A stretch of 32,590 nt of DNA, taken from positions 1-32,590 of the forward strand of contig JAFXVY010000037.1 in assembly GCA_017534595.1 (NCBI GenBank), in the 5' to 3' direction. The notes beneath the pieces were generated by a model. It was not told where the DNA came from. It ran no database searches and saw only the letters and a list, made by a program, of their open reading frames with translations. Shown here in pieces: positions 7,887 through 15,538 of this stretch. The stretch is from Ruminococcus sp. (lineage in GTDB: Bacteria; Bacillota; Clostridia; Oscillospirales; Ruminococcaceae). Made by a program: the position numbers and the translations under genes. Each line of letters starts with the position of its first letter. The stretch's first letter is position 1.

Positions 7887-7956
7887 TAAAACGGTTGGGT
7901 AAAAAACCAAACAGGCAGCATTAAAAAGGACTTTTGCACAAACAGCTGCAGGCGTA

Positions 7957-7995
7957 AAAACGGCTATTCCCCCGAACAGAGGGAATAGCCGTTTT
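7957..7995. terminator. Bidirectional terminator between convergent genes
   Basis: Perfect 15-bp stem AAAACGGCTATTCCC (7957-7971) / GGGAATAGCCGTTTT (7981-7995), U-rich on both strands. It serves the truncated plus-strand gene and the minus-strand permease, whose stop is at 8022. Confidence 0.9.
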
Positions 7996-8021
7996 GCGCT
8001 GTTTCGCCGACCGAACTCCGG

Positions 8022-8873
8022 TTATTTCATTACATCAACTATCTGGAAGCCCAATATCCCCACAACGCAGACTGCACTTCCTGCCAGGTTCAGACCTGTG
8101 GGACGGGTGTTCTTTTTGAACAGGCTCACCACAAACAGGACTATCAGTATCATGGGAGGAATGAAGGAAAAGTTCGTAAGGCTCTTGGCGGCCACTGCGT
8201 TCTCCCCCATAAGCCCGAATGCATTGGGGATCTTGCATAGCAGAACGATGATAAGTCCTTTCATCCCCTCGGGACTGGTGCCGGAGATCGTCCAGGGCTT
8301 AGCGAAAGGCAGCATTGCCAGAGCCAGCACGATAAGCGCAAAGAGCAGGGTCATTGTGGAGGAAATGTAGGGTCCGGCTGCTTTCATCACAAAGCCGTAA
8401 CCGAATCTCGCGGCGAGATAGAGTACCAGAGGCAAGGCGATCTTCTTGTACTCGACCTTGCCGCGCCCCGAAACGGCGATCATGGCAAGTCCAAGTGTGG
8501 TAAACACTATGAACAGTATGTGCAGCGGTTCGGGAGCGAAGGAGTACATCACTGCGTCTGTGAAATAGGATACGAACAGGAGTATCCCGACCCACGCCTT
8601 TAGTTCAAAAGCTGACATTGACTTTAATATTTTTGCACTCATGGCAAATTCCAGGTATTTTGACAGGGCGATAGCAAGTATTGCAGCTGCCGCCTGCCAG
8701 GTAAGGCTCACAGTCCTGTCGGCCCAGGGAAGCAGCATCGCCAGAAAGGGAGCCGTGCCCGCAGCCATCAGGAACGTCAGCTGAGCACCGTTGTATTTCG
8801 CCTTGCTTACGGCGTATTTATCGTTGAGGGAAGTCAGGCTGTAGATCCCGACCACAGCAAGCATAAGAAGCAT
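8022..8873 (-). CDS. DMT-superfamily (EamA-like) permease
   Basis: 283 residues, almost entirely hydrophobic with about ten predicted membrane helices, as in drug/metabolite transporters. The second half (LYLAARFGYGFVMKAAGPYISSTM…) parallels the first, consistent with the duplicated EamA fold. The substrate is unknown. The start is placed at ATG 8873 (MLLMLAVVGIYSL) behind purine-rich AAAGGATGTAAAGAGGA; the longer open frame back to 9074 would run through the promoter. ATG 8864 is the alternative. The C-terminus is VDVMK. It is the only intact-looking gene in the element remnant and is transcribed alone. Confidence 0.75.
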   Translation of the reverse strand: MLLMLAVVGIYSLTSLNDKYAVSKAKYNGAQLTFLMAAGTAPFLAMLLPWADRTVSLTWQAAAAILAIALSKYLEFAMSAKILKSMSAFELKAWVGILLFVSYFTDAVMYSFAPEPLHILFIVFTTLGLAMIAVSGRGKVEYKKIALPLVLYLAARFGYGFVMKAAGPYISSTMTLLFALIVLALAMLPFAKPWTISGTSPEGMKGLIIVLLCKIPNAFGLMGENAVAAKSLTNFSFIPPMILIVLFVVSLFKKNTRPTGLNLAGSAVCVVGILGFQIVDVMK

Positions 8874-8913
8874 TTCCTCTTTACATCCTTTCACAGCTCT
8901 GTTATCGAAGATA

Positions 8914-8942
8914 ATTATAGCACTGTTCCCGATGATATGCAA
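8914..8942 (-). promoter_or_regulatory. Promoter of the DMT permease gene
   Basis: Read on the minus strand: TTGCAT (8942-8937), 17-bp spacer, TATAAT (8919-8914), about 40 bases before the chosen start. Confidence 0.75.
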
Positions 8943-9061
8943 GAGAAAAAGGACGCAGGCGAAAATATTTGTATAGTTCGCCTTATTTGAAAAAGGATAC
9001 TCTCCCCGGAATTCAGCAGAATATCTGAGCGCAGAGCCTCTGATCTGTAAACACATATCAA

Positions 9062-9100
9062 AAAGGCTATACATCGCCGGGAAAGCGGTGTATAGCCTTT
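9062..9100 (-). terminator. Strong terminator hairpin
   Basis: 16-bp stem, 9062-9077 with 9085-9100 (one G-U pair), 7-base loop. The minus-strand exit reads GCCTTTTTG. It would end minus-strand transcripts from the degraded ORF upstream. Confidence 0.85.
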
Positions 9101-9446
9101 ATAGTTTTCATTGCGACGGGTCCGGCTCTTATGCCGCAAGGTTATCTCCCTTTTTTCTGCGGACTTGTTGGCGGGCATAACATTGCTGCCCTTCTGCGCG
9201 ATGATATCCGCGGTGATCGCCGCACCCGCAGCTTTGTCTTTAGTGGTGTAGATAGCGAGCTCATTGCTGCCGGGGCTGCCGTTCATATCGCCGTTGTCGC
9301 CCAGCTTGTCGTTTTTGAAATTCTCGTTCTTTGCACGGTTGCAAAGTGTGCAGTCGTAAACCGTGCAGACCGAACGTCCCTTTCGCAAGCGTAAGCTGCC
9401 ATCGCAGCTTGCCGAGCAGCCATTTCCTTGCTCTGACCTTTTTCAT
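9064..9446 (-). pseudogene. Degraded small ORF (frameshifted)
   Basis: ATG 9446 has a fair RBS (AAGGAAGTG, 7 bases upstream) and starts MKKVRARKWLLGKL. That frame turns into low-complexity basic sequence. About 23 codons in, the neighbouring frame becomes protein-like: CTVYDCTLCNRAKNENF, then GSPGSNELAIYTTKDKAAG and AAITADIIAQKGSNVMPA. The 'LAIYTTKDKxAGxxI' stretch resembles short beta-prism (MABP-like) repeats in other bacterial secreted proteins; this is a weak recollection. The most economical reading is one gene with a frameshift near 9378 and a lost C-terminus, ending inside the terminator. It may also be non-functional throughout. Confidence 0.35.
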
Positions 9447-9567
9447 ATTTGCACTTCCTTAGTACGGCAAACCATTAGACTTATACAACAGGATCTGTGT
9501 TTCTGCAAATGATATAACAAGGATCGACCGGGGCCTCCCTTGTTTTATATAAACAGCAAAAAGCGCA

Positions 9568-9600
9568 CCCTGCGGAAACACTTATCCCGCAGAGTACGCT
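9568..9600 (-). terminator. Terminator of the short minus-strand transcript
   Basis: CTGCGG (9580-9585) pairs with CCGCAG (9587-9592 region), extended outward by AC/GT and GCG/CGC with two mismatches. The minus-strand exit is GCGCTTTTTG. It lies about 120 bases downstream of the promoter at 9726-9754. Confidence 0.65.
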
Positions 9601-9631
9601 GTTATTACCGTATTTGAAAAAAAGGGCGCAG

Positions 9632-9676
9632 TTAGCCTGCTGTCTTTCTGTCTGTCTGATTGTACAGGAACAGCAT
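9632..9676 (-). CDS. Possible 14-codon leader peptide
   Basis: ATG at 9676 encodes MLFLYNQTDRKTAG and a stop. A G-rich RBS (six G's, minus strand, at 9692-9687) lies 10 bases upstream. A strong promoter 50 bases before it and a hairpin/U-tract terminator 32 bases after it frame the ORF. It could be a leader peptide controlling read-through into the degraded ORF at 9446, or the transcript may be a small RNA and the ORF incidental. No known leader or toxin family is recognised. Confidence 0.35.
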   Translation of the reverse strand: MLFLYNQTDRKTAG

Positions 9677-9725
9677 AGCTTTGTTACCCCCCTGTTTGTA
9701 GTATTTACAATATTTTAACAGTGAT

Positions 9726-9754
9726 ATTATATCATAGATCAGCGGAAAAGTCAA
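9726..9754 (-). promoter_or_regulatory. Strong promoter of a short minus-strand transcript
   Basis: On the minus strand: TTGACT (9754-9749), 17-bp spacer, TATAAT (9731-9726). With the terminator at 9568-9600 it defines a transcript of about 155 bases. The rest of the gene-poor stretch 9447-9857 shows only the two hairpins listed. Confidence 0.75.
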
Positions 9755-9802
9755 GAAAGTTTGTTGTACTATTGATGTGAACCGAATGCTCCGGAAAACA
9801 GG

Positions 9803-9843
9803 ATCTCCCCGCCGCCGTGAAACTGGCAGCGAGGAGATTTTTT
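9803..9843. terminator. Hairpin with plus-strand U-tract downstream of the HD-GYP gene
   Basis: ATCTCC-c-CGC-c-GCC pairs with GGC-a-GCG-a-GGAGAT, with regularly spaced C·A mismatches; TTTTTT follows on the plus strand. It lies 15 bases past the stop of the minus-strand HD-GYP gene, whose terminator it may be, although the better U-tract faces the other way. Confidence 0.55.
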
Positions 9844-9857
9844 GCGGTTTTTGCACG

Positions 9858-11479
9858 CTATTGCGCTTCATCATCATTGAACTCGTGGAGCTGATAGTCT
9901 TTGTCTTTCGCAATGATATCCAGCATCTGTTGTGCAACGTCAGGGTCAAACTGTGTTCCTGAGAATTTTTCAAGCTCTCCCTTGACAACGTCCTGCGGAA
10001 GATAGCTTCTGTAGCTTCGGTTGCTCGTCATTGCATCGTAGCTGTCTGCAACAGAGATGATCCTTATCTCCAGCGGCACCTCGGTGCTCTTGAGCTTGTC
10101 GGGATAGCCTGTTCCGTCGAATTTTTCGTGGTGCCATCTTGCCGACTGTGCAAGCTCGGGGAAGCTCTTTATTCGTTTGAGTATCTCATAGCCCTGAATA
10201 GTATGGGATTTGATTATCTCATATTCCTCGTCGTTGAGCTTGGCTTTTTTGTTGATAATTTCGTTCGGAACGCCTATCTTTCCTATATCGTGCAAAAGTC
10301 CCATACGGTATATCTTATCGCAGTTCTTTTCGTCAAAGCCGAGCCTGTCGGCAAGCATTCTCGAATACATTGCAACTCTTATAGAATGACCGTTGGTGTA
10401 TGTATCCTTTGCGTCTATTGTCTGTGCAAGCGATATGAGCAGTTCGTTGGAAAGCTCGACTTTCTCACGCTCGGCATTCTGTATCTCGATGATATGTCTG
10501 TCCACCTCATACACAAGATCTCTGAAATGGAGCGAAAGCTCTCCCACCTCGTTTTTATAATGTATGGTTTTTATCTTTTCGACCGCGTTTTGACTGTTGC
10601 TGGTCTTTGTATAATCCTTGACGGCGTTTTGCAGTATGGACAGCGGCTTTGCAACAATGCGGTTTATTATCAGCATCATCAGAAGATATATCAGCAGAAT
10701 AGCTGCGGTCATTATCAAAGCAATAAAATTCAGTTCTCTGATAAGATCTTTATAGTAATGAATCCCAGTTGTAGCCAATGCACAAAGCGGCGACCACTTC
10801 ACCGTTATTCACAAGCGGCAAAGCACCGATGTAATATTTCTGATCGTTGAACTCTTCGTCCGATGAAACTCCGAATTCGACAGTATCATAACTGCCCGAA
10901 GTAAAATTCCGGGCAAATTCTTCATCGTTAAGATCCGCGCTCCATTTTTCACCTAATTTATGAGCAGTGATGCCGCTGCTGCTGTTTTGCTGAATATAAA
11001 CTGTTCCACGAGTTTCCTCGCTGATACCGAGTATAAACAGGCAGCCGTATTCTTTTTCCTCAAGCTCGCTTTGCAGGACCGTCTTGACACGATGATAAGC
11101 ATCCTTTGCAACAGCAAGCTGGACATCGGGACTCAGAGAGTTAAGAGCCTCTGTGACTGAGGTCTCTACCAAGCCGTTTATCGGAGCATCATACGCAAGA
11201 GCGATCTCTTCATTTGTTATCTCTTCGGCAGTTTCCTTCGGGTGATTGTGCCAGTAATCAAGATACCAGGCGAATGATTCATCATTGAGAGCTAATTGAT
11301 TTATGTATTTGACGTCCCGTTCCATCATATCATTTTTGGCAGTAAGATAAGTGTTTGTGATGCTGTATTTGATAATAAAAATGCTGACCGTCATCAGTAT
11401 CAGATAAAACACAGTCAGAATAATACCTATCTGCCAGCTCACTTTGTGAATGAGCTTTCGCTTTTTCCGCTTTTGCCAT
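9858..11479 (-). pseudogene. Membrane sensor with HD-GYP phosphodiesterase domain, frameshifted
   Basis: HD-GYP proteins hydrolyse cyclic di-GMP. Two overlapping minus-strand frames make one protein of about 540 residues. The first frame holds a basic N-terminus, a membrane helix (IGIILTVFYLILMTVSIFII) and an extracellular sensor with YYIGALPLVNNGEVVAALCIGY near its end (Cache-like). The second holds another membrane helix (ALIMTAAILLIYLLMMLII), a HAMP-like linker and an HD-GYP domain with GLLHDIGKIGVP and HHEKFDGTGYP, so the metal-binding and GYP residues are intact. Frame 1 stops at 10750 just where frame 2 should take over; dropping one base near 10752-10762 restores ...NWDSYYKDL. A second one-base slip seems to follow the true ATG (11479, AAGGA 5 bases upstream), since the protein-like frame starts KRKKRKLIHKV. 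It is inactivated, or the sequence has errors. Confidence 0.8.
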
Positions 11480-11521
11480 AAGATTCCTTCTTTGCAGTAA
11501 ATGTCAGATTATACTATATTT

Positions 11522-11550
11522 ATTATATCACAAATATTTTCGTTTTTCAA
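11522..11550 (-). promoter_or_regulatory. Promoter of the HD-GYP sensor gene
   Basis: On the minus strand: TTGAAA (11550-11545), 17-bp spacer, TATAAT (11527-11522), about 43 bases before ATG 11479. Confidence 0.75.
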
Positions 11551-11854
11551 TAGGCAAAGGGATTTGCCTTTCCAAAAAATTGTAGGGTAATATACAAGTA
11601 ACAGAAGGGACTGTTGCACGAGACGAATATTAGGCGAAAAATGGTATATCTCCCCGCCGCGGGCGGCGTATGATAAAGATACTATCAATTTAATGATCAC
11701 AAAGCAGACAATACAACGGATACAAACGCACCGACATCGTGATGATACCGGTGCGTTTCGTTTTATGTATCCTTCCCGTTAATAGTTTTCACGTAGTTTT
11801 CACGTCAAAGGCGGAAACCGCGTATTTGCAGGGCTTTCTTTAGTTGGCTTATTC
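11551..11854. other. Gene-free stretch inside the right end of the element
   Basis: No credible ORF. It contains a hairpin AAACGCACCG (11724-11733) / CGGTGCGTTT (11749-11758) followed by CGTTTT, which could end plus-strand transcription. A tandem repeat TTTTCACGTA-GTTTTCACGTCA lies near 11786-11808. The latter resembles the paired TTTGTGCGTT repeat near the left end (6786-6808) and may be integrase arm-type sites. Confidence 0.4.
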
Positions 11855-11878
11855 TTCAAATCTCTCAATCCGCGCCAA
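11855..11878 (+). repeat. attR: 24-bp copy of the tRNA-Ser(GCU) 3' end
   Basis: Exact copy of 6697-6720. The bases before it (GGCTTATTC) do not match the tRNA, so it is only the tRNA tail and not a second tRNA. Confidence 0.88.
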
Positions 11879-11884
11879 TTATTT

Positions 11885-11924
11885 AAGCTCTGAAATGACG
11901 TATCTACGCCGTTTCAGAGCTTTT
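11885..11924 (+). terminator. Ancestral tRNA-Ser terminator, displaced by integration
   Basis: AAGCTCTGAAA (11885-11895) pairs with TTTCAGAGCTT (11912-11922), then TTTTGCTTTTT. It sits at the same distance from the tRNA tail as the terminator on the attL side and has the same layout. Confidence 0.85.
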
Positions 11925-11961
11925 GCTTTTTCTCGAAATTCGGCATAGGGTGTTATGGGGC

Positions 11962-11997
11962 AAAAAAGCAGACTCGGAAGAAATTTCTGAGCCTGCT
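11962..11997 (-). terminator. Terminator of the secreted-protein gene
   Basis: 13-bp stem, 11967-11979 with 11985-11997, one mismatch and one wobble. The minus-strand exit is a run of T's (plus-strand AAAAAA at 11962-11967). It lies about 55 bases past the stop at 12053. Confidence 0.8.
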
Positions 11998-12052
11998 CTT
12001 TTACCTTTAACAGTTTCGCTGAAGCTCCCCGCTCACCGCCCCGCCGGATCTC

Positions 12053-13648
12053 TCAGCAGATCACGCAGTTCCGGGCTATGGTCTCAGCGAGTTTTCTTAT
12101 GTCTGTCTTTTCGGGTGTGCCGTTGAAGATCGCTATATTGTGATGCTCTCCGAAGCTCCAGCCTTCAAAGGCGATAACATGGATGCCGGTGTTCCAGATG
12201 ATGATCTCCTGCTCGGCGGGGTTCTTCTCGTCGATGTCGAAGCCCTTGATCATTGTGTGGGTCATCATCGATCCCACAAGACCCGCGGCGAAGGTGCGTA
12301 CAGTGAGGGTATCGTCGTAAGCGTCGCCTGCCGCAGCTATTGTGTGGGCGGGGAGCCGGTCGGTATTGAAGCCGTTGCGCTCGAGATATTCCCGGATAGT
12401 GAGACCTTTTCCTGCCGAGTATTTAGCAAGAGCTCTGATCTGATCCCCGGTGACAGCCTGATTCTGAGCGATCCTGCTGTTGAAGCGTCTGGCTACCTCG
12501 TCAGCGCCGATGAATACGCCCGACTCTGCCAGATTATAAGTGTCTGCGCAGGAGAGAGTTTTATCTATTGCTGCTTCGGCGGTGTCCCCGTTGATAAGGA
12601 TGTTTCTCGGCGTGTTGATGAAGGAGTTGTATCTGCCCCTGATGCCGCTGTTGTCGAATTCCGTCACCTTTTTTTCTCTGGTTTTGTAGTACGGTCTTCT
12701 GTCGTAGCCGCCCCACTGGGTCCGGACCTCTCTATAACCCGCAAGATATTTCTCCGTCACGGTTTTTTCGATCTGCCTGCCCATGACATCCTCGGAGAGG
12801 TCGTTGATCTTTTTGTTTATGAGTTCCTGCTCGTCGGTGATCCTCGAAAGATACTTGACATCTATCGCGCTCTTCTGCTCGGCGGTCATATTGCAGACCT
12901 TGGCCTGTGCCGACAGGCACTCGAGAAGTGCGATGTAGCCGGCAGCGTAGTCTGTCATGATGAGATCTACTGCCGCTCTTGCCTTGTCAACAGCCTCTGC
13001 GCTGAACATGGAGGACTTGGCAAAGTGCTCGTAAATTATGGTGAAGATATCGCCGCTCTTGATGAGGCTTGCTCTGTTGAGGGTCTGGGTGAGGTCGGAG
13101 AATGTCACGAATACGTTGTTGGACTCTGCCCAGGTGCTGCTGTTGTTGACGAGAGCGGCTATCCTTGCGAACTTGTTCTCCTCAGAGATATCCAGCGTTC
13201 TTATGATCTGGATCTGACCGATGATCTCCTTGATCTGCGAATTGAAGGTCTTGAACTGGAAGGTGTCGAAGTTCTGGATCGCAGTGATGTTTACTATCGA
13301 GTCGCGCAGATCTTCATTGAGGGCTTCGACCTTGCTGAACAGCTCTTCGATCCTGCTGTTGATGTCGTCGAGGGAGAGGTTTTTTCCCTTTCCCATAAGG
13401 TCGTTGGCGAAGAGTCTGACATAAGGCGAGAGGAGCTTTCCGCCGGGCACCAGCTCTTCAAAGGCCTGGAACAGTGTGTCCGTTTCCATAGTCACTGCGG
13501 TATCCACGGTCAGGGTCGTGCCGCCGGAAGCCGTAAAGCCGGTGTCTGCCGAGGCGCTGAACGAAGCCGCAGTCGTCATTGTCATTGCTGCTGCAAGTAT
13601 CGCAGCGAGCTTTCTGGACATTGTATTCTTTCTTGTGTTGTTTTTCAT
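12053..13648 (-). CDS. Secreted protein of unknown function
   Basis: 531 residues from ATG 13648, chosen because AAAGGAG lies 8 bases upstream; a GTG three codons earlier falls inside the RBS region. The signal peptide runs through LAAILAAAMTMTTAASFSASA (with a basic start KNNTRKNTMSRK). Residues about 55-290 look strongly helical with heptad-like spacing (DDINSRIEELFSKVEALNED; KTFNSQIKEIIGQIQ). A central basic/aromatic patch, WGGYDRRPYYKTREKKV, follows, and the C-terminal third is mixed, ending ARNCVIC with two cysteines. No anchor motif, dockerin or catalytic signature is recognised. The long helical half recalls helical pore-forming toxins (Cry6/HBL type), but this is only a shape resemblance. 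It is monocistronic, with TATAAT at 13714-13709 and a poor -35. Confidence 0.72.
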   Translation of the reverse strand: MKNNTRKNTMSRKLAAILAAAMTMTTAASFSASADTGFTASGGTTLTVDTAVTMETDTLFQAFEELVPGGKLLSPYVRLFANDLMGKGKNLSLDDINSRIEELFSKVEALNEDLRDSIVNITAIQNFDTFQFKTFNSQIKEIIGQIQIIRTLDISEENKFARIAALVNNSSTWAESNNVFVTFSDLTQTLNRASLIKSGDIFTIIYEHFAKSSMFSAEAVDKARAAVDLIMTDYAAGYIALLECLSAQAKVCNMTAEQKSAIDVKYLSRITDEQELINKKINDLSEDVMGRQIEKTVTEKYLAGYREVRTQWGGYDRRPYYKTREKKVTEFDNSGIRGRYNSFINTPRNILINGDTAEAAIDKTLSCADTYNLAESGVFIGADEVARRFNSRIAQNQAVTGDQIRALAKYSAGKGLTIREYLERNGFNTDRLPAHTIAAAGDAYDDTLTVRTFAAGLVGSMMTHTMIKGFDIDEKNPAEQEIIIWNTGIHVIAFEGWSFGEHHNIAIFNGTPEKTDIRKLAETIARNCVIC

Positions 13649-13781
13649 AATGATCACTCCTTTAATGGTCTACGGTCGTTTCGGGAGAGTTTCCCTTTCT
13701 TTGATCTCATTATACAACACCCGCTATTACAACTGTCTTACAAAAATCGGGGGTTATCAAAATTTTTTTCTCACACCTGAA

Positions 13782-13817
13782 AAAAGAACTCCGGTCAAAA
13801 AACCGGAGCTCTTTTTG
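13782..13817. terminator. Bidirectional terminator downstream of the MATE gene
   Basis: AAGAACTCCGGT (13784-13795) pairs with ACCGGAGCTCTT (13802-13813), one mismatch; T-runs on both strands. It lies about 40 bases past the MATE stop on the minus strand. Confidence 0.82.
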
Positions 13818-13856
13818 CTTTGATATGTCACTCTTATCGTTCTTTACGAATTATGA

Positions 13857-15218
13857 CTATGCCTGCATTTTTTCGCATATACCTGCGTTCACCTTACGGA
13901 ATATGACAAGTGCGGCGACGGAGTTCAGTACATCGGCGACAAGCTGCGACCATACAAGGCCGTCAAGCTGCCATACCGCGTTCATTATCAGCATTATCGG
14001 GATGATAAGCACCAGATGCCTGATTATCGCAAGGATAAAGGAGATCATCCCCTTGTTGACGGCGTTCATGTAGTTGACGACATGGTATCCGATCATCATG
14101 AAGGGCAGGGAGAAGCATCTTCCCCGCAGGAATTCCGCGCCGTAGCGCACGGTCTCCTCATCCTTGATGAAAACGCCCACGATGCTGTCCGCAAAGCAGA
14201 AAAACAGCACGGAGCAGAGCGCGGAGAATATAAGTATCACTGTCCTTGCAAGGGATACGAACCTGCTCATCCTTTCACGGTCATGGGAGCCGTAGTTGTA
14301 GCTGACGAGCGGCACCATTCCGAGACACACGCCGAGCCCGATGTTTATCGGCAGACGTTCAAGCTTGAGCACGATACCCATTGCCGCAAGCTGCACGTTG
14401 CCGTAATCCACGACCAGCTTGTTCAGAACTATCGTCACAAGGTCGAACAGGAATACAGCTATCGCAGCGGGTATCCCCACTGTATAGAACGAGCGCAGGT
14501 TCTCAGGACCGATCTTTTCAAGCTTTCTCGGGATACGCAGGACGCTTTTGTCCTTGACCCGGATGAACATGACGATAAAGAATGCAAGAGATATGTAGTT
14601 GGAAAGCGCTGTCGCTATACCCGCGCCCAGGACTTCATATCCCGGCGGCAGGATAACGAACATGAACAGCGGATCCAGCGCCACATTCGCAGCGCTGCCG
14701 ATCGCTACGCCTATACCGGCGGACATGGAAAATCCCGAGTTGCGCAGCAGCTGGGGCATACACATGGACAGTATGGTGGGGAGCCCGCCGATGACCGTGG
14801 TGGTGAGAAGATACTGCCTGCCGTAGTTTATTGTGGAGTCGTCCGCGCCGAGCAGGCGAAGTATCGGGTCTGTAAGCGCCAGCACCAGAAGCGAGAACGC
14901 CACCGCCGCTATCGTGCAGGAGGTCAGGGTGTAGGAGGCCACACACCGGGCATCCTCTTCCTTTTTCTCACCGATGAGCCGAGCCATAAGGGCTCCGCCG
15001 CCGACGCCGAACACGTTGGCAAGCGCCACCGCCGCAAGATAGACCGTAAGCGCGATAGACGAAGCGCCTATCATGTTGGGGTCGTTGGTGCGCCCGATAA
15101 ACCAGGTATCCGCAAGATTGTATATCAGGATTATCACCTGACTTGCAACGGTAGGGAGCGCCATTTTTGCAAGTGCAGCCCCCGGCTTTGCCGATGTGAA
15201 TACGTTGTTATTGTTCAC
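13857..15218 (-). CDS. MATE-family efflux transporter
   Basis: 453 residues, the usual length, with about twelve membrane helices in two halves. MATE proteins export organic cations or drugs using a Na+ or H+ gradient. Family features: MALPTVASQVIILIYNLADTWFIGRT near the N-terminus, GVGGGALMARLIGEKKEEDA after helix 2, and the second-half equivalent IVLNKLVVDYGNVQLAAMGI then GLGVCLGMVPLVSYNYGS. The start is taken as GTG 15218 (VNNNNVFTSAKPG) with GAAGGA 6 bases upstream; an earlier frame extension to 15281 lacks an RBS. The gene is monocistronic. The actual substrate cannot be read from sequence. Confidence 0.9.
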   Translation of the reverse strand: MNNNNVFTSAKPGAALAKMALPTVASQVIILIYNLADTWFIGRTNDPNMIGASSIALTVYLAAVALANVFGVGGGALMARLIGEKKEEDARCVASYTLTSCTIAAVAFSLLVLALTDPILRLLGADDSTINYGRQYLLTTTVIGGLPTILSMCMPQLLRNSGFSMSAGIGVAIGSAANVALDPLFMFVILPPGYEVLGAGIATALSNYISLAFFIVMFIRVKDKSVLRIPRKLEKIGPENLRSFYTVGIPAAIAVFLFDLVTIVLNKLVVDYGNVQLAAMGIVLKLERLPINIGLGVCLGMVPLVSYNYGSHDRERMSRFVSLARTVILIFSALCSVLFFCFADSIVGVFIKDEETVRYGAEFLRGRCFSLPFMMIGYHVVNYMNAVNKGMISFILAIIRHLVLIIPIMLIMNAVWQLDGLVWSQLVADVLNSVAALVIFRKVNAGICEKMQA

Positions 15219-15538
15219 TTGAGATCCTTCTTCTGAATGAGATTTATTATTTTTTTGTAATGTTCGGTGAACTGCCGTCAAAATAATCAGGCCGGCCTTA
15301 TCCGTTCCTGCCGATACTCCGAACAGAACATCTATAAGTAATTATATCAGATTTGAAAAAGAAATGAAATCACAGCAGCGTAAAATGTTTATCATTTTGT
15401 ATGATTGCACAAAAGTCAAGTCTTGATTTTGAATCAGTTTATAGCATTCAGATACCCTGTTCCGCACTGTGTGTACGGTATACGGAAAAAGCCGCCTTAT
15501 GCGATCATGCAAAAGGCGGCTGTATCATCAGCTCCCGT
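15219..15538. other. Intergenic region between the MATE and aldo/keto reductase genes
   Basis: 320 bases. It holds a probable minus-strand promoter for the MATE gene (TATAAT at 15346-15341, TTTCAT at 15369-15364, 17-bp spacer) and the terminator of the reductase gene. Otherwise AT-rich with no credible ORF or RNA structure seen. Confidence 0.55.
15485..15521 (-). terminator. Terminator of the aldo/keto reductase gene
   Basis: AGCCGCCTT (15490-15498) pairs with AAGGCGGCT (15513-15521); the minus-strand exit is TTTTTCC. It starts 18 bases past the stop at 15539. Confidence 0.85.

Larger units (their letters stand above)
6697..11878. mobile_element. Decayed integrated element in tRNA-Ser(GCU), about 5.2 kb
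   Basis: Bounded by the 24-bp att repeats. Just inside attL is the C-terminal stub of a tyrosine integrase pointing at the tRNA. Most of the interior is broken: a 5'-truncated hydrolase-like gene, a degraded small ORF and a frameshifted HD-GYP sensor; only the DMT permease looks intact. By eye the interior, especially 9450-11800, is more AT-rich than the flanks. No phage structural, conjugation or replication gene is visible, so it is called a remnant of unknown type (ICE, island or prophage). Without a complete integrase it cannot excise by itself. Confidence 0.75.

Noticed and set aside
12140-13780. 546-codon plus-strand open frame
   Set aside because: Antisense to the secreted protein that has a good signal peptide, RBS and terminator; this frame has none and looks like shadow coding.
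14016-15236. 406-codon plus-strand open frame
   Set aside because: Antisense to the MATE transporter; polar, histidine-rich shadow without RBS.
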